Notes: generated by a model not told the origin, from the sequence alone. DNA of 64,000 bases from Chromatiaceae bacterium (GCA_024235395.1 JACKMK010000003.1:558001-622000), one strand, 5' to 3'. Numbered from the stretch's first letter, positions 36,919-46,070 are shown. Numbers and translations: made by a program.

Positions 36919-38169
36919 TCAGTCGGGCAGCCGTTGTTCGCCCGCGAACAGCTCGGCGATCGTTTCGCGGCGCCTCACCAGGTGCATCCGGTCGCCGTCG
37001 ACCATCACCTCGGCGGCACGCGGTCGGCTGTTGTAGTTCGATGCCATCGAAAAGCCATAGGCCCCTGAACCGCGCACCGCGAGCAGGCTGCCCTCGGCCA
37101 GGGTCAGGGCCCGCTGTTTGCCGAGGAAATCGCCGGTTTCGCAGATCGGTCCGACCAGGTCGTAGACCCCATGTACTCCATGCGGCCGTTCCTCGACACT
37201 GACGATCGGCTGCCATGCCTGGTACAACGCCGGGCGGATCAGGTCATTCATCGCGGCGTCGATGACGGCGAAGTCCTTTGCGGGACTGTGCTTGAGGTAT
37301 TCGACACGGGTCAGCAGTACGCCGGCGTTCGCGGCGATCGCCCGCCCCGGCTCGATCAGGATCTCGAACGGCGCCTGGGCCAGACGACGCAACAGCGCGC
37401 CGGCATAGTCGGACGGCAGCGGCGGCACCTCGTCGCGATAGCGCACGCCTAGGCCACCGCCGAGGTCGAGATGCCGGATCTCGATGCCCTCGCCCTGCAG
37501 TCGCTCGACCAGTACCAGAACGCGCTCCAGCGCATCCAGGAAGGGGCCGAGTTGGGTGAGTTGCGAGCCGATATGGCAGTCGACGCCGGTCACCGCGAGG
37601 TGCGGCAGCGTCTGTGCGTGACGGTACAGTGCCGCGGCATCCTCGATCGCGATGCCGAATTTGTTCTCGCGCAGCCCGGTCGATATATACGGATGCGTCT
37701 GCGCATCCACGTCCGGGTTCACGCGCAGCGAGATCGGCGCGCGCCGGTCCATCTCGCCGGCGACGCGGTTGAGCCGCTCCAGTTCGGATGCCGACTCCAC
37801 GTTGAAGCAGCGGATCCCGACCTCGAGCGCGCGGCGCATCTCGTGTTCCTGCTTGCCGACCCCTGAGAACAGCACCTTGTCGGGGGCGCCCCCCGCTGCA
37901 AGCACGCGCTCCAACTCGCCGACCGAGACGATGTCGAAGCCGGAGCCGAGTCGCGCCAGCAGATTCAGCACACCCAGGTTGGAATTGGCCTTGACCGCAT
38001 AGCAAACCAGGTGCGGATGGTCGCCAAAGGCGTCGTCGAACGCGTGCCAGTGGCGCTCCAGCGTGGCGCGTGAATAGACGTAACAGGGTGTGCCGAAGCG
38101 CTCGGCGACCGCCTGCAACGGCACGTCTTCGGCGTACAGTTCGCCGTCGCGGTACTGGAAATGGTCCAT
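36919..38169 (-). CDS. lysA: Diaminopimelate decarboxylase
   Basis: PLP enzyme of the alanine-racemase fold that makes L-lysine from meso-diaminopimelate. The PLP lysine is K60 in CYAVKANSNLGVLNLL; GVDCHIGSQL, LDLGGGLGVRY, LIEPGRAIAANAG and the substrate-binding GPICETGDFL are present. I start at the ATG at 38169 (MDHFQYRDGELYAEDV), the usual N-terminus, not the GTG-type extension through lptM. Length 416 is normal. Confidence 0.97.
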   Translation of the reverse strand: MDHFQYRDGELYAEDVPLQAVAERFGTPCYVYSRATLERHWHAFDDAFGDHPHLVCYAVKANSNLGVLNLLARLGSGFDIVSVGELERVLAAGGAPDKVLFSGVGKQEHEMRRALEVGIRCFNVESASELERLNRVAGEMDRRAPISLRVNPDVDAQTHPYISTGLRENKFGIAIEDAAALYRHAQTLPHLAVTGVDCHIGSQLTQLGPFLDALERVLVLVERLQGEGIEIRHLDLGGGLGVRYRDEVPPLPSDYAGALLRRLAQAPFEILIEPGRAIAANAGVLLTRVEYLKHSPAKDFAVIDAAMNDLIRPALYQAWQPIVSVEERPHGVHGVYDLVGPICETGDFLGKQRALTLAEGSLLAVRGSGAYGFSMASNYNSRPRAAEVMVDGDRMHLVRRRETIAELFAGEQRLPD

Positions 38170-38173
38170 CGCG

Positions 38174-38311
38174 TCAGTCCGGTTCGGTGATGGTCTTGTC
38201 GCGCGCTGCGCCCGGGTCACGGTCCGGCAGCGTCAAGGGCCCTTTGTTGCCACAACCGAAAACGAACAACAGCGCGCCGGCGCTGAGCAGGGCGAACAGG
38301 CGTCGGAACAT
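38174..38311 (-). CDS. lptM: Small lipoprotein LptM (YifL type)
   Basis: A 45-residue gene just upstream of lysA (4 nt gap). The product starts MFRRLFALLSAGALLF and has a lipobox ending in C20, immediately followed by GNKGPLTLP, the CGxKGPL-x-P hallmark of LptM/YifL. LptM stabilises assembly of the LptDE lipopolysaccharide translocon at the outer membrane. Position before lysA-dapF is conserved in gammaproteobacteria. Confidence 0.88.
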   Translation of the reverse strand: MFRRLFALLSAGALLFVFGCGNKGPLTLPDRDPGAARDKTITEPD

Positions 38312-38379
38312 GCCGGACTCCGGAACTGACTACGAGGTTGCAGTATACCGCGCAGTGGCGCGATGGCAGCTGCCGCCGT

Positions 38380-41175
38380 TCAGCGCATGGCCTCGGCGAG
38401 GCGTTGTTCGACCTGTTGTTTGAGACGCAGCAGGTCCACCAGGCCGCACGGACGTCCGTTGTCGCCCTCGGCGCCCACCACGCCGGTCAGATAGACCGGA
38501 TAGCCGGCACCGCCGCGTCGCAGGCGCCGCAGGTGGGCGGCGACCTCGTCATACAGGTCGTCGCCGAACAGCAAGGAATCGAACTCACGGCTTCCAAGCT
38601 GCAGACGGAAACCGTCCTGCAGACGGCCGTCGGGGCTGACGGCGAGCACCAACTCGGTATGCTCGGTCATGCGGCTCGGGGCCACCCTGACCTCGTCGAT
38701 GCGCCACTCGCCGGAAGACAGGCGTGCAATGCGCGCGAACTGCGGACCCCGTTCGCCACCGGGAGCCTCGCCGGTGAGCTCGCGTCGGCTGCTGTACGCG
38801 TCGAGAAAACGACGTTGCTGGATCAGCAGATGGTGCTCGTCCGCGCCGGCGACCCACTGTTGGTGCAGGGCGCCGCATTCGTCGAAAACATACAGTTGCA
38901 CGCCGCGCTCGCGTACCTCGCAAAACACCTGAATCACGTCGGCCTGGTTGGACGCCATCAGCATCGGGAGCGGCGAATCGGGCATGCTGATACGGTCGAT
39001 CCGGGTCGGTCTGAAGCTTGCGCTGTATTCCGCAAGATGCATCGAAAGGTCGGCGTCCTCACCGATCGGCGCCCAGCTGTAGCAGTCGTTGTGATAGTGG
39101 ATCTGGTAGAACAGGTCGCCGATGCGCAGCAGATATCGCGCCGCGCGACCATGCTGGTGGAACGTGTCGGCCACAGCCTGCGCGAGTCGTGCGACGCGTG
39201 CGGCGATGGCCCCGCCGCGGGTCGACGAATAGCTGTAGGCACTGACCGGAACAGGCTTGTGCATGTGCGGTGAGAACACGTCCAGATAGCGGCACAGGCA
39301 GTTCAGCAGGCCCTCTTCTACGTCCGGATGGCGTTCGATGCGCACCTCGCCCCAGGTGGTCGTGTACAGGTGCTCGATGTTGTCGACCAGGCACTCGTGC
39401 ACCGCGCCAAAGCTGAGCGCGTCCACGCGTTCGCTGATCAGGTGATAGCCGGCATCGGCGTGGCTCGCGAGCGGGTCGTGCGCCACGTTGACGAACCACA
39501 GCGACAGCCGCCCGAGCGCCGGTTCGGCGTAGGCCTCGAGGCTCGACTCGGGTGCGGCACTGCGGTTGAGCCGTTTGCGCAGGGTCTTGAGGATCTTGTC
39601 CTGCTCAGGCTCGCCGTAGCCGGCGACTTTTGGCAGGTAGTGAACCTGGGTGCTGCGTTCGCAGATCCCGTTCAGGTGCACCCAGGTCAGGATCTCGATC
39701 AGGCTGATGCTGGTCTTGACCGGGGTGTTGAGTTCCGCGGGCGGCTGCAGAAACAGCTGCCAGCGCACCGGTTCGTCGTCCACGCGGCGAAGCCACAGGG
39801 TGCGTTCGGAAAGGTCGCGTGAGATGCCGGGGTTGACGCGATCGACCTTGCCCGGCCGCTTGTCCAGCGCCGCATAAAGCTTGCGTCCGAGCAGTCGCAG
39901 TTCGCGCGTATGGATCCCGGCGGCCTCATCCTGATCGCGGGCGAACTCGGTGAGCAGCCGGTAGCTGCGCGACAGTTCCGATACCAGCAGGTTGCGTTCT
40001 TCCAGTACCCGGTCGAGCTTCCAGTGCGAGCGCGTGTCGAGCTGCGCCAGGTCACGTTCGGTCCAGCCCCATTTTTCGCATTGGCGCATCATCTGCAGGA
40101 AACGCCAGTCGGTCGACTGCGGCGAACGAACCACGGTCTGTCCGGCCTTGAAATAGAACGCCCGGCGTGCGAGTTGCAGGCGCTCGGATTCGTTGCGCGA
40201 GCGCAGATAGCGCGTGATGCGTTGCAGGATCAGCAGGTAGGGATCGAGGTCGTCAGGGTCGAGCTCTTCACCCTGGTACACCGCGCGCTTGGTCTCGGTA
40301 CACAGCCAGTCGACCTTCGGGTACTCGGCGGCATAGGCCTCGAGCAGCATCAGTTTGAGCAGCGACTTGTAAGGGGCATCGATACCTTTGAACAGCTGCC
40401 AGTGCGCGACGCCGAAGAATTCCTCCGCCGGCAACGTCTGCAGGCCCCCGAAGTCGAGCCACTGGTCGGCTCGGATGAAACGTTTCTCGATCAGCTGGCG
40501 GGTGTAGGCGGTGTAGTCGGTTTCGTGTTCCGGTGGCACCGCCCACCACAGCAAGGGGTTGCCGGCCAGTAGCAGTCCGGTGCGATAGAACTCTTCGAGT
40601 AGCAGGGTGTGCTGGGTGTGTCCGCTGCTCTCGGACGACAGTTTTTCGATGGCGCCGTCTCGAAACGCCGCATCCTGCATCAAGAAGAAGTGGGCATGCA
40701 GCCCGATCGCGGTCGCATGTTGTTCGAGCAGTGCTGCCTTGCGCCGTAACGCCTCGAGTCCCTCCTGGTCGACGTCGCTGGCGTAACAAAGCCAGAAATC
40801 GAGATCGCTACCGACCGTCTGCCCGAGGCTTCCCATGCTGCCCATCAGATACAGGCCTACGATAGGCTGTTCGCGGTGCAACTGGCGGTCGTCGCGGAAA
40901 CCGCGCACATAGCGCCGAGCCAGCAACAACTGTTCACGGTTCGGACGGTAGCCCACCACCCCGGCGGGGGTGTCTGAGGATATGAACCCGGGCATCATCG
41001 GGTGATTGACGTGCCACAGCAACGGCAGGACGTCGAAAAAGCTGCGTTGTTCGTGCGTCAGGGTCGCGCGCAGGCGGGACAGGCGTCGATCACGCAGTGT
41101 GAGGAATCGGCCGACGATGCGGTTCAGCTGTTTACGGCCGAGGCCCGCTTCGTCTCCTATGGCCGCTTCGCTCAT
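38380..41175 (-). CDS. cyaA: Class I adenylate cyclase
   Basis: A 931-residue cytoplasmic enzyme that makes cyclic AMP. The catalytic nucleotidyl-transferase-like N-terminal half carries GSMGSLGQTVGSDLDFWLC with the metal-binding D-x-D. MPGFISSDTPAGVVGY, LLLEEFYRTGLLLAG and LLEAYAAEYPKV are family blocks. The C-terminal regulatory half (after about residue 540) is present. The length is close to that of other class I enzymes. It lies 16 nt after the degenerate GGDEF gene and 68 bp before lptM. A second, unrelated adenylate cyclase and a CRP-type regulator lie 3-5 kb away. Confidence 0.95.
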   Translation of the reverse strand: MSEAAIGDEAGLGRKQLNRIVGRFLTLRDRRLSRLRATLTHEQRSFFDVLPLLWHVNHPMMPGFISSDTPAGVVGYRPNREQLLLARRYVRGFRDDRQLHREQPIVGLYLMGSMGSLGQTVGSDLDFWLCYASDVDQEGLEALRRKAALLEQHATAIGLHAHFFLMQDAAFRDGAIEKLSSESSGHTQHTLLLEEFYRTGLLLAGNPLLWWAVPPEHETDYTAYTRQLIEKRFIRADQWLDFGGLQTLPAEEFFGVAHWQLFKGIDAPYKSLLKLMLLEAYAAEYPKVDWLCTETKRAVYQGEELDPDDLDPYLLILQRITRYLRSRNESERLQLARRAFYFKAGQTVVRSPQSTDWRFLQMMRQCEKWGWTERDLAQLDTRSHWKLDRVLEERNLLVSELSRSYRLLTEFARDQDEAAGIHTRELRLLGRKLYAALDKRPGKVDRVNPGISRDLSERTLWLRRVDDEPVRWQLFLQPPAELNTPVKTSISLIEILTWVHLNGICERSTQVHYLPKVAGYGEPEQDKILKTLRKRLNRSAAPESSLEAYAEPALGRLSLWFVNVAHDPLASHADAGYHLISERVDALSFGAVHECLVDNIEHLYTTTWGEVRIERHPDVEEGLLNCLCRYLDVFSPHMHKPVPVSAYSYSSTRGGAIAARVARLAQAVADTFHQHGRAARYLLRIGDLFYQIHYHNDCYSWAPIGEDADLSMHLAEYSASFRPTRIDRISMPDSPLPMLMASNQADVIQVFCEVRERGVQLYVFDECGALHQQWVAGADEHHLLIQQRRFLDAYSSRRELTGEAPGGERGPQFARIARLSSGEWRIDEVRVAPSRMTEHTELVLAVSPDGRLQDGFRLQLGSREFDSLLFGDDLYDEVAAHLRRLRRGGAGYPVYLTGVVGAEGDNGRPCGLVDLLRLKQQVEQRLAEAMR

Positions 41176-41191
41176 TGCCGTACATCAGCGG

Positions 41192-42004
41192 TCAAGCGGC
41201 AGCATTTGCGGCAAGTCCGTTCAGCGCCTTGCGCAGCAGGGTACGCATGTCGTCGCCTTTGGCCCAGCACGCCAACCCGAACGCGAGTCTTGGGCGAAGG
41301 TCGCCGAAGGCTTCCGGCACCACGATGCTGTCCTGCTCGCCGCGAATCTTCTCGAGCAGCGCCTCGGCATCCTCCGAGACCGTCTCGGGCAGCACCAGCA
41401 GGAACACATTGTCGGCCCAGCGGGCAATCTGATCGACCCAACGCAGCCGGTCGCGCAGGAAACGCGAAACCGCGAGCGTCACCGGGTCGGTCGACAGCGG
41501 CTGCAGGTTCGCGAATCCTTGCATGTCGACCTGGACCAGCGCGATGCTCAGGGGATTCTGGTAGCGGCGGCTGCGCGAGATATGAAGGTCCAGCGCCTGG
41601 CTGATCGCCCGTTTGTTGGGCAGGCCGGTCAGGTCATCGGTCAGACGCAGGTCCTCGACCTGTTGACGCAGGCGGGCGTTCTCCTCGGCGAGACGCTCCT
41701 GTTCGGTGACGTCCTGAAGGATCACCAGGCGCATGTCATCGGCACCGGATTCCACGATCCGTCGTACCCAGTGGCGCTGGTCGGCAGCGTGTTGCACCTT
41801 CGGTTCGGCTTGCAACAGCTTTCGGCTCGCGTCGCCGAGCGCGTTTACACGCTGTCCGGTCAGTTCGGCGACACTGCTCTGCAGCATCTCGGCCGCGCGC
41901 TGATTCGCCCATCCGATCAAGTCGTTACGGTCGATCAGCAGCAGTCCGAACGGCGCATTTTGCAACAAGGATTGGTCGATTTGCGTCATCGTGGTCTGTT
42001 CCAT
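41192..42004 (-). CDS. PAS-GGDEF protein with degenerate active site
   Basis: A 270-residue protein: PAS domain at about 10-110 (NAPFGLLLIDRNDLIGWANQ), a coiled linker, then a GGDEF fold opening DDLTGLPNKRAI. The signature GG(D/E)EF is replaced by ADNVF (RWADNVFLLVLPE), so diguanylate cyclase activity is very unlikely; it may bind nucleotides or partners. I start at ATG 42004 behind GGGGGAG. Close coupling to cyaA (16 nt) suggests a role in controlling the cyclase. The function itself is unknown. Confidence 0.75.
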   Translation of the reverse strand: MEQTTMTQIDQSLLQNAPFGLLLIDRNDLIGWANQRAAEMLQSSVAELTGQRVNALGDASRKLLQAEPKVQHAADQRHWVRRIVESGADDMRLVILQDVTEQERLAEENARLRQQVEDLRLTDDLTGLPNKRAISQALDLHISRSRRYQNPLSIALVQVDMQGFANLQPLSTDPVTLAVSRFLRDRLRWVDQIARWADNVFLLVLPETVSEDAEALLEKIRGEQDSIVVPEAFGDLRPRLAFGLACWAKGDDMRTLLRKALNGLAANAAA

Positions 42005-42099
42005 CTGCTCCCCCGGCGGCACGGCCCGAATGGCCGGCCTCTCCCCGGACCTTGCTTCGGCCGCGGGGGGCAGATCTTTAACCACGGCGGCATCGCCGG

Positions 42100-42125
42100 G
42101 GCCTGGCCGCGGACGCAGCCAGGCC
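42100..42125. terminator. GC hairpin beyond the gene at 42130
   Basis: GGCCTGGC-N10-GCCAGGCC, an 8 bp perfect stem just past the stop of the leftward gene at 42130, in the 125 bp gap before the PAS-GGDEF gene. It lacks a U-tract, so it is a weak or Rho-assisted terminator candidate. Confidence 0.4.
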
Positions 42126-42129
42126 GGTG

Positions 42130-42579
42130 TTATTCGCTGCCTCCCACGCCGTACATCTTGCAGTGGTAGTTGTAGGCACCGTTGCCACGGGTCCAGCGGT
42201 TGTCGTCCGTGTAGACGCCCACTTCGGCCTCGGCGCCCGGCGGTATTCCGCGTTCGGCCGTCGAGATCGGCGGGAACTTCAGACGGATGCTGAACAGGGG
42301 GTCGGACTTGAAGACCATACCCTTGAACAGTCGGAAACCCTTGGCGTCGGTGATGTCACATTTCACCGCGACCCGGTCGAGATAGACCTGGGAGTTGTTT
42401 CTCACCTTTACCGCGATCGAGCGATCCGAACCGTACAAAGGCGTCTCGGCGATCGACAGCAGTTCGACCTCCTCGGTGGTGGGTCCGATGAATTCCTTGT
42501 CTCCGGATTCCTCGACCGCCAGGTAGTCCGCGCCGGCCCAGCCTGGCAGGAGCATCAATAGAGGCAGAATTTTTTTCAT
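42130..42579 (-). CDS. Secreted protein of unknown function
   Basis: A 149-residue precursor with a signal peptide (MKKILPLLMLLPGWAGADY). The mature part looks like a single beta-sandwich: VELLSIAETPLYGSDRSIAV, VRNNSQVYLDRVAVKCDITD, FRLFKGMVFKSDPLFSIRL, and an end with NYHCKMYG; two cysteines could pair. Fields such as NNSQVYLDRVAVKCDI resemble domains that describe extra-cytoplasmic assembly factors, but I recognise no family. It lies downstream of the 36-residue-repeat gene on the same strand, with a hairpin between, so it may belong to the same fibre system. Confidence 0.7.
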   Translation of the reverse strand: MKKILPLLMLLPGWAGADYLAVEESGDKEFIGPTTEEVELLSIAETPLYGSDRSIAVKVRNNSQVYLDRVAVKCDITDAKGFRLFKGMVFKSDPLFSIRLKFPPISTAERGIPPGAEAEVGVYTDDNRWTRGNGAYNYHCKMYGVGGSE

Positions 42580-42615
42580 GATGGCTGCTCCTTATTCGTT
42601 TGCCGGATGGTAGCA

Positions 42616-42643
42616 GGGCTGCGGCCGGATTTGACCGCAGCCC
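42616..42643 (-). terminator. Strong hairpin after the first curlin-like gene
   Basis: GGGCTGCGG-N10-CCGCAGCCC, a perfect 9 bp stem 21 nt beyond the stop of the gene at 42664. No U-run follows on the minus strand. It could stabilise the repeat-protein message or limit read-through into the gene at 42130. Confidence 0.5.
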
Positions 42644-42663
42644 CGTTCCGGGCATTGCTGTCC

Positions 42664-43275
42664 TCAGTCGACCGAACCGGCGCTGAGTTTCTGGCTGTTG
42701 AGCAGGCCGGACTGCGACTGGCTCATGCGGTTGACGGTGGCGTGTGCGTTGACCGAGCCGATCACGTTGGAACCCTCGACCGAAGCGATGTTGGCCTTCT
42801 GCTTGTTGAGCAGGCCGCTCTGGGTCTGGGTAGCCGAGTTGACGCGTGCATGCGTCTCGACCGAGCCGATCACGTTCGAGCCCTTGACCGAGCCGGCGTT
42901 GAACTCCTGCTTGTTGAGCAGGCCGCTCTGACGCTGCGAGACACGGTTGATGGTGCTGTGGGTCTCGACCGAGCCGATGACGTTGGAATCCTTGACCGAG
43001 CCGGCGTTGAGCTCCTGCTTGTTGAGCAGGCCGGACTGACGCTGGTCAGCGCGGTTGATGCGGGCGTGGGTCTCGACCGAGCCGATGACGTTGGAATCGC
43101 TGACCGAGGCGAAGTTGGCCTCCTGCTTGTTGAGCAGGCCGGACTGAGTCTGGCTGGCGCTGTTGATGCGGGCGTCGGTCTGCACGCTGCCGATCACGTT
43201 GGAAGCCGAGTGAGCGGCGCCAGCGGCGATGAACAGGGTGGCGAAAGCGGCGGCGAAGGTGGTTTTCTTGAACAT
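42664..43275 (-). CDS. Secreted 36-residue-repeat protein, curlin-like (copy 1)
   Basis: A 203-residue precursor. The signal peptide (about 1-24, ending AGAAHSA) is followed by five tandem 36-residue repeats filling the whole mature protein. Each has two parts: SNVIGSVETHARINRA and a Q-x-QSGLLNKQ stretch ending SV-x-D/G. Regular Gln/Asn/Ser/Gly with alternating hydrophobics, Q-x-G/L-x-N-x-Q spacing and no Cys or Trp resemble curlin (CsgA) and other amyloid beta-solenoids, though the consensus is different. A CsgG-like gene lies 10 kb away and a paralogue at 48215. A CRP-like palindrome sits upstream. I propose an extracellular fibre subunit; this is inference. Confidence 0.8.
   Translation of the reverse strand: MFKKTTFAAAFATLFIAAGAAHSASNVIGSVQTDARINSASQTQSGLLNKQEANFASVSDSNVIGSVETHARINRADQRQSGLLNKQELNAGSVKDSNVIGSVETHSTINRVSQRQSGLLNKQEFNAGSVKGSNVIGSVETHARVNSATQTQSGLLNKQKANIASVEGSNVIGSVNAHATVNRMSQSQSGLLNSQKLSAGSVD
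42667..43203 (-). repeat. Five 108 bp (36-residue) tandem repeats
   Basis: Units begin, on the minus strand, at 43203 and every 108 bp after, each with codons for SNVIGSV. The last unit is one codon short. Repeat-to-repeat identity is high at protein level, with invariant S-N-V-I-G-S-V, Q-S-G-L-L-N and the following Q. Confidence 0.95.
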
Positions 43276-43342
43276 GGTCTCTCTCCTGGTAACAGATGGT
43301 TGGTTAGTTCAGGTCGGTGTCAGTGCCGGCCTGTTGGAGAGA

Positions 43343-43407
43343 ATCTTAGGAGGCCCCCGCAAAACCCCCATTGAACCAGGACGCACCCCCGGTGTGACTT
43401 TTTCACA
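43343..43407 (-). promoter_or_regulatory. CRP-like site and -10 box of curlin-like gene 1
   Basis: TGTGACTTTTTCACA (43393-43407; TGTGA-N5-TCACA, one base shorter than the E. coli CRP spacing) is centred 54.5 bp upstream of TAAGAT (43343-43348). No -35 hexamer is evident, as expected for a class I activator promoter. The same arrangement recurs before the genes at 48712 and 55938. The site also lies about 85 bp upstream of the CRP-type gene, which may therefore regulate itself. Confidence 0.65.
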
Positions 43408-43492
43408 GCGGTGGTCCGTCGCCCTGCGGTCGCGGATTAGGGTCTAGAATGCGACGTTAAGCGCGCGAATCGCCGATACCGGGATCTGTACC

Positions 43493-44137
43493 ATGTTGAA
43501 CAATGTTGCCCTGTTTTCCTCCCTGTCGCCTCAGGAGCTGCAGGCCCTCGAGTCGCATGCGAAGAGCAAACGCTATCGAAAGAATACGGTCATCATGGAG
43601 AAGGGTGATGAATCGGCGGCGCTGTATGTGCTGGTATCGGGCAAGGTTCGGGTATATGTCGCCGACGACGAGGGCAAGGAGGTGGTGCTCAACGTCTGCG
43701 ACGAGCCGGGTTCGCACTTCGGCGAACTCGCGCTGTTGCGGAATACGACGCGCACGGCGTCGGTGATGACCATGGAGGACTCCGAATTCCAGATCATCTC
43801 CAAGACCGATTTTCTCAAGTGTGTGACCGACAACCCGCAGATCGCACTCGACATCATCAGTGACCTGGTCGATCAGGTGACGAACCTGACCGATCGCGTG
43901 AGTGCGCTCGCGCTGAACGACGTCTACGGCCGCCTGGCCGCGACCTTGCGCGATCTGGCACGGGAAGAGGACGGTCGAATGATCACGCAGGCGCTGACAC
44001 AACAGGAGCTGGCGCAGATGATCGGGGCATCGCGCGAGATGGTCAGTCGCATCTTCAAGGAGCTGAAGGCCGGCGACTATATCAGCCTGGAAGACAAGCG
44101 CATCGTACTCAACAAGAAGCTCCCCGCACGCTGGTAG
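43493..44137 (+). CDS. CRP/FNR-family transcriptional regulator, CRP-like
   Basis: A 214-residue regulator. The cyclic-nucleotide-binding domain (about 1-120) has GKVRVYVADDEGKEVVLNV and a phosphate cassette FGELALLRNTTRTASV, retaining the Glu and Arg that grip cAMP in CRP. The helix-turn-helix is LTQQELAQMIGASREMVSRI; the S-R-E-x-V-x-R recognition pattern matches E. coli CRP (SRETVGRI), so a TGTGA half-site is expected. No N-terminal cysteines, so it is not an FNR oxygen sensor. The next gene, 16 nt on, is an adenylate cyclase. It probably controls the palindromes at 43393, 48828 and 56065. Confidence 0.88.
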   Translation: MLNNVALFSSLSPQELQALESHAKSKRYRKNTVIMEKGDESAALYVLVSGKVRVYVADDEGKEVVLNVCDEPGSHFGELALLRNTTRTASVMTMEDSEFQIISKTDFLKCVTDNPQIALDIISDLVDQVTNLTDRVSALALNDVYGRLAATLRDLAREEDGRMITQALTQQELAQMIGASREMVSRIFKELKAGDYISLEDKRIVLNKKLPARW

Positions 44138-44153
44138 CTGCGGATAGCGCGTC

Positions 44154-46067
44154 ATGCGCCGGCGCCGGCTTCTGCTCATGATCGTGTTTGCTGTTGTGGC
44201 GCTGGGTGCGCTGCTTTCGGCAGTCCGTTCGCAGGGTTATCTGCAATTTCTCGAACTCGCCGCCTATGACCTGCTGGTGTCGCGTGCCCAGCCGCGGGTC
44301 GATGCGCCGCTCGCCGTGGCGCTGGTGCTGATCGACGAGACCGATATCCAGTCGCTCGGTAACTGGCCGCTGAACGACGAGCAGTTGCGCGAGGTGTTGC
44401 AGCAGGTTCTGGCATACGACCCGGTCGTGGTGGGCGTGGACATCTACCGTGATCTGGCGGTCCCGCCGGGGCATGCGAGCCTCCAGGCGTTGCTGCGCGA
44501 CGACCCGCGGATCATCGCAATTGAAAAATTTCCGGAAGCGGACCGGCCCGGCGTCCCGGCACCGCCGATTCTGCGCGATACCCAGCGGGTCGGGTTCTCG
44601 GACCTGCTCACCGACCGCGGTGGTATCGCTCGGCGCAATCTGCTGTTTCAATCGAACGCCGAGCGCACCGGCTTTGCGTTTTCTTTGCGCCTCGCGCTGG
44701 CCTACCTCGCCGAACGCGACATCCATCCGATGCCGGACGCGGATAATCCCGCGTACATGCGTCTGGGCCCGGTGACATTCGTCCCCCTGGGTGAACACTA
44801 CGGCGGTTACCGCACATTGGATGACGGTGGTTACCAGACCATGTTGCGCTATCGCAGCGAGCCTTCGCCGTTCACGGTGCACACCCTGCGTGCGTTGGAC
44901 GAGGGGCGGGTCCCGCCCGGGGCCTTTGCCGGTCGCGTGGTGATCCTCGGGGTGGCCGCCGAAGGTGTGAAGGATTACTTCGCGACACCGTTTGCGATCC
45001 TGGAGCATGCACGTGGCATGCTCGCCGGATCCGTAGTGCACGCCCACGCGACGCAGCAGTTCATCGATGCGGCGCTGCTCGGCCGCGACGTGTTGCACAG
45101 TTGGGATGAGCCGGTCGAGTTCGCGTGGCTCTGGGCCTGGCTGGTGGCCGGCTTTCTGGTCGGCTGGTTCGCCGGGCCGTCGTGGCGCTTCGTGCTCTTC
45201 GTGCTGATCGGCGCGGTGGCCGCGGTCGCCGTCGCGGTGTTGGCATTCCGTGCCGGTTGGTGGGTGCCGCTGGTACCCAATCTGCTCGCCTGGATGTTCG
45301 CCGCGGCACTCAGCAGCGCGCTGCTCGCGGCGCACCGGCATCGTGACCAGCAGGCGTTGATGAGCCTGTTCTCGCGCCACGTGTCGCCGCAGGTGGCGGA
45401 CACCATCTGGCAGCGCCGCGACCAGGTGCTGGCCGACGGGCGGGTGATCCCGCGAACCTTCGCGGTCACAACGCTGTTCACCGACCTGCAGGGTTTCACC
45501 GCGATCTCCGAACGCATGCCTCCGGAAGCGTTTCTCGAATGGTTGAACAGCTATCTGGGCGCATTGACGGACGTGATCATGCGCACCGGCGGGGTCCTCG
45601 ATGACTTCGCCGGGGATGGGATCAAGGCCAGCTTCGGGGTTCCGTTCTGCGAACCCGGTGAGACGGTCGAGCAGGCCCGTCGCGCGGTGCACTGTGCCCT
45701 GGCGCTGGGTGTCGAATTGACGAGCTTGAATCGCCGCTGGCGGGATCAGGGGCGGGATGGCGTCGCGATGCGAATCGGAATACACACCGGGCCGGTGGTG
45801 GTCGGTACCGTCGGCAGCGCTTCCCGGATGAAGTACACCACGGTCGGGCGCAACGTGAACCTGGCCTCGCGTCTCGAATGCCTGAAGGAATCGCCCTGTC
45901 CGGATCCGCTCGACGATGCACGCAACTGCCGGATTCTGGTCAGTGCCGACACAGCGGCCCTGGTGGCGGCGGAATTCGAGTTACAGGACATGGGGTTGTA
46001 TGATCTGCGGGGAATCACCGAACCCGTCCGCGTGTTCCAGATAGTCGGACCGAAATCAGAGGAGTAG
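44154..46067 (+). CDS. CHASE2-domain class III adenylate/guanylate cyclase
   Basis: A 637-residue membrane protein. TM1 (about 5-24) leads to a periplasmic CHASE2 sensor (about 30-320: LVLIDETDIQSLGNWPLNDE, VVGVDIYRDLAVPPGH), then about three TM helices (325-395) and a class III cyclase domain (about 425-630). The catalytic pieces are present: metal Asp in TTLFTDLQGFTAISE, DDFAGDGIKASFG, and the transition-state Asn/Arg pair in VGRNVNLASRLE. An adenylate cyclase is likeliest given the CRP-type gene 16 nt upstream. The signal sensed is unknown. The next gene (DUF928) starts 3 nt after the stop. Confidence 0.9.
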   Translation: MRRRRLLLMIVFAVVALGALLSAVRSQGYLQFLELAAYDLLVSRAQPRVDAPLAVALVLIDETDIQSLGNWPLNDEQLREVLQQVLAYDPVVVGVDIYRDLAVPPGHASLQALLRDDPRIIAIEKFPEADRPGVPAPPILRDTQRVGFSDLLTDRGGIARRNLLFQSNAERTGFAFSLRLALAYLAERDIHPMPDADNPAYMRLGPVTFVPLGEHYGGYRTLDDGGYQTMLRYRSEPSPFTVHTLRALDEGRVPPGAFAGRVVILGVAAEGVKDYFATPFAILEHARGMLAGSVVHAHATQQFIDAALLGRDVLHSWDEPVEFAWLWAWLVAGFLVGWFAGPSWRFVLFVLIGAVAAVAVAVLAFRAGWWVPLVPNLLAWMFAAALSSALLAAHRHRDQQALMSLFSRHVSPQVADTIWQRRDQVLADGRVIPRTFAVTTLFTDLQGFTAISERMPPEAFLEWLNSYLGALTDVIMRTGGVLDDFAGDGIKASFGVPFCEPGETVEQARRAVHCALALGVELTSLNRRWRDQGRDGVAMRIGIHTGPVVVGTVGSASRMKYTTVGRNVNLASRLECLKESPCPDPLDDARNCRILVSADTAALVAAEFELQDMGLYDLRGITEPVRVFQIVGPKSEE

Positions 46068-46070
46068 ATC

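Noticed and set aside
43393..43407. Palindrome as an FNR site
   Set aside because: Half-sites are TGTGA/TCACA, not TTGAT/ATCAA, and the local regulator lacks the FNR cysteines; CRP-type binding fits better.
44109..45785. 558-codon minus-strand frame opposite the CHASE2 cyclase
   Set aside because: The plus strand encodes complete CHASE2 and cyclase domains; the minus frame has no recognisable content.
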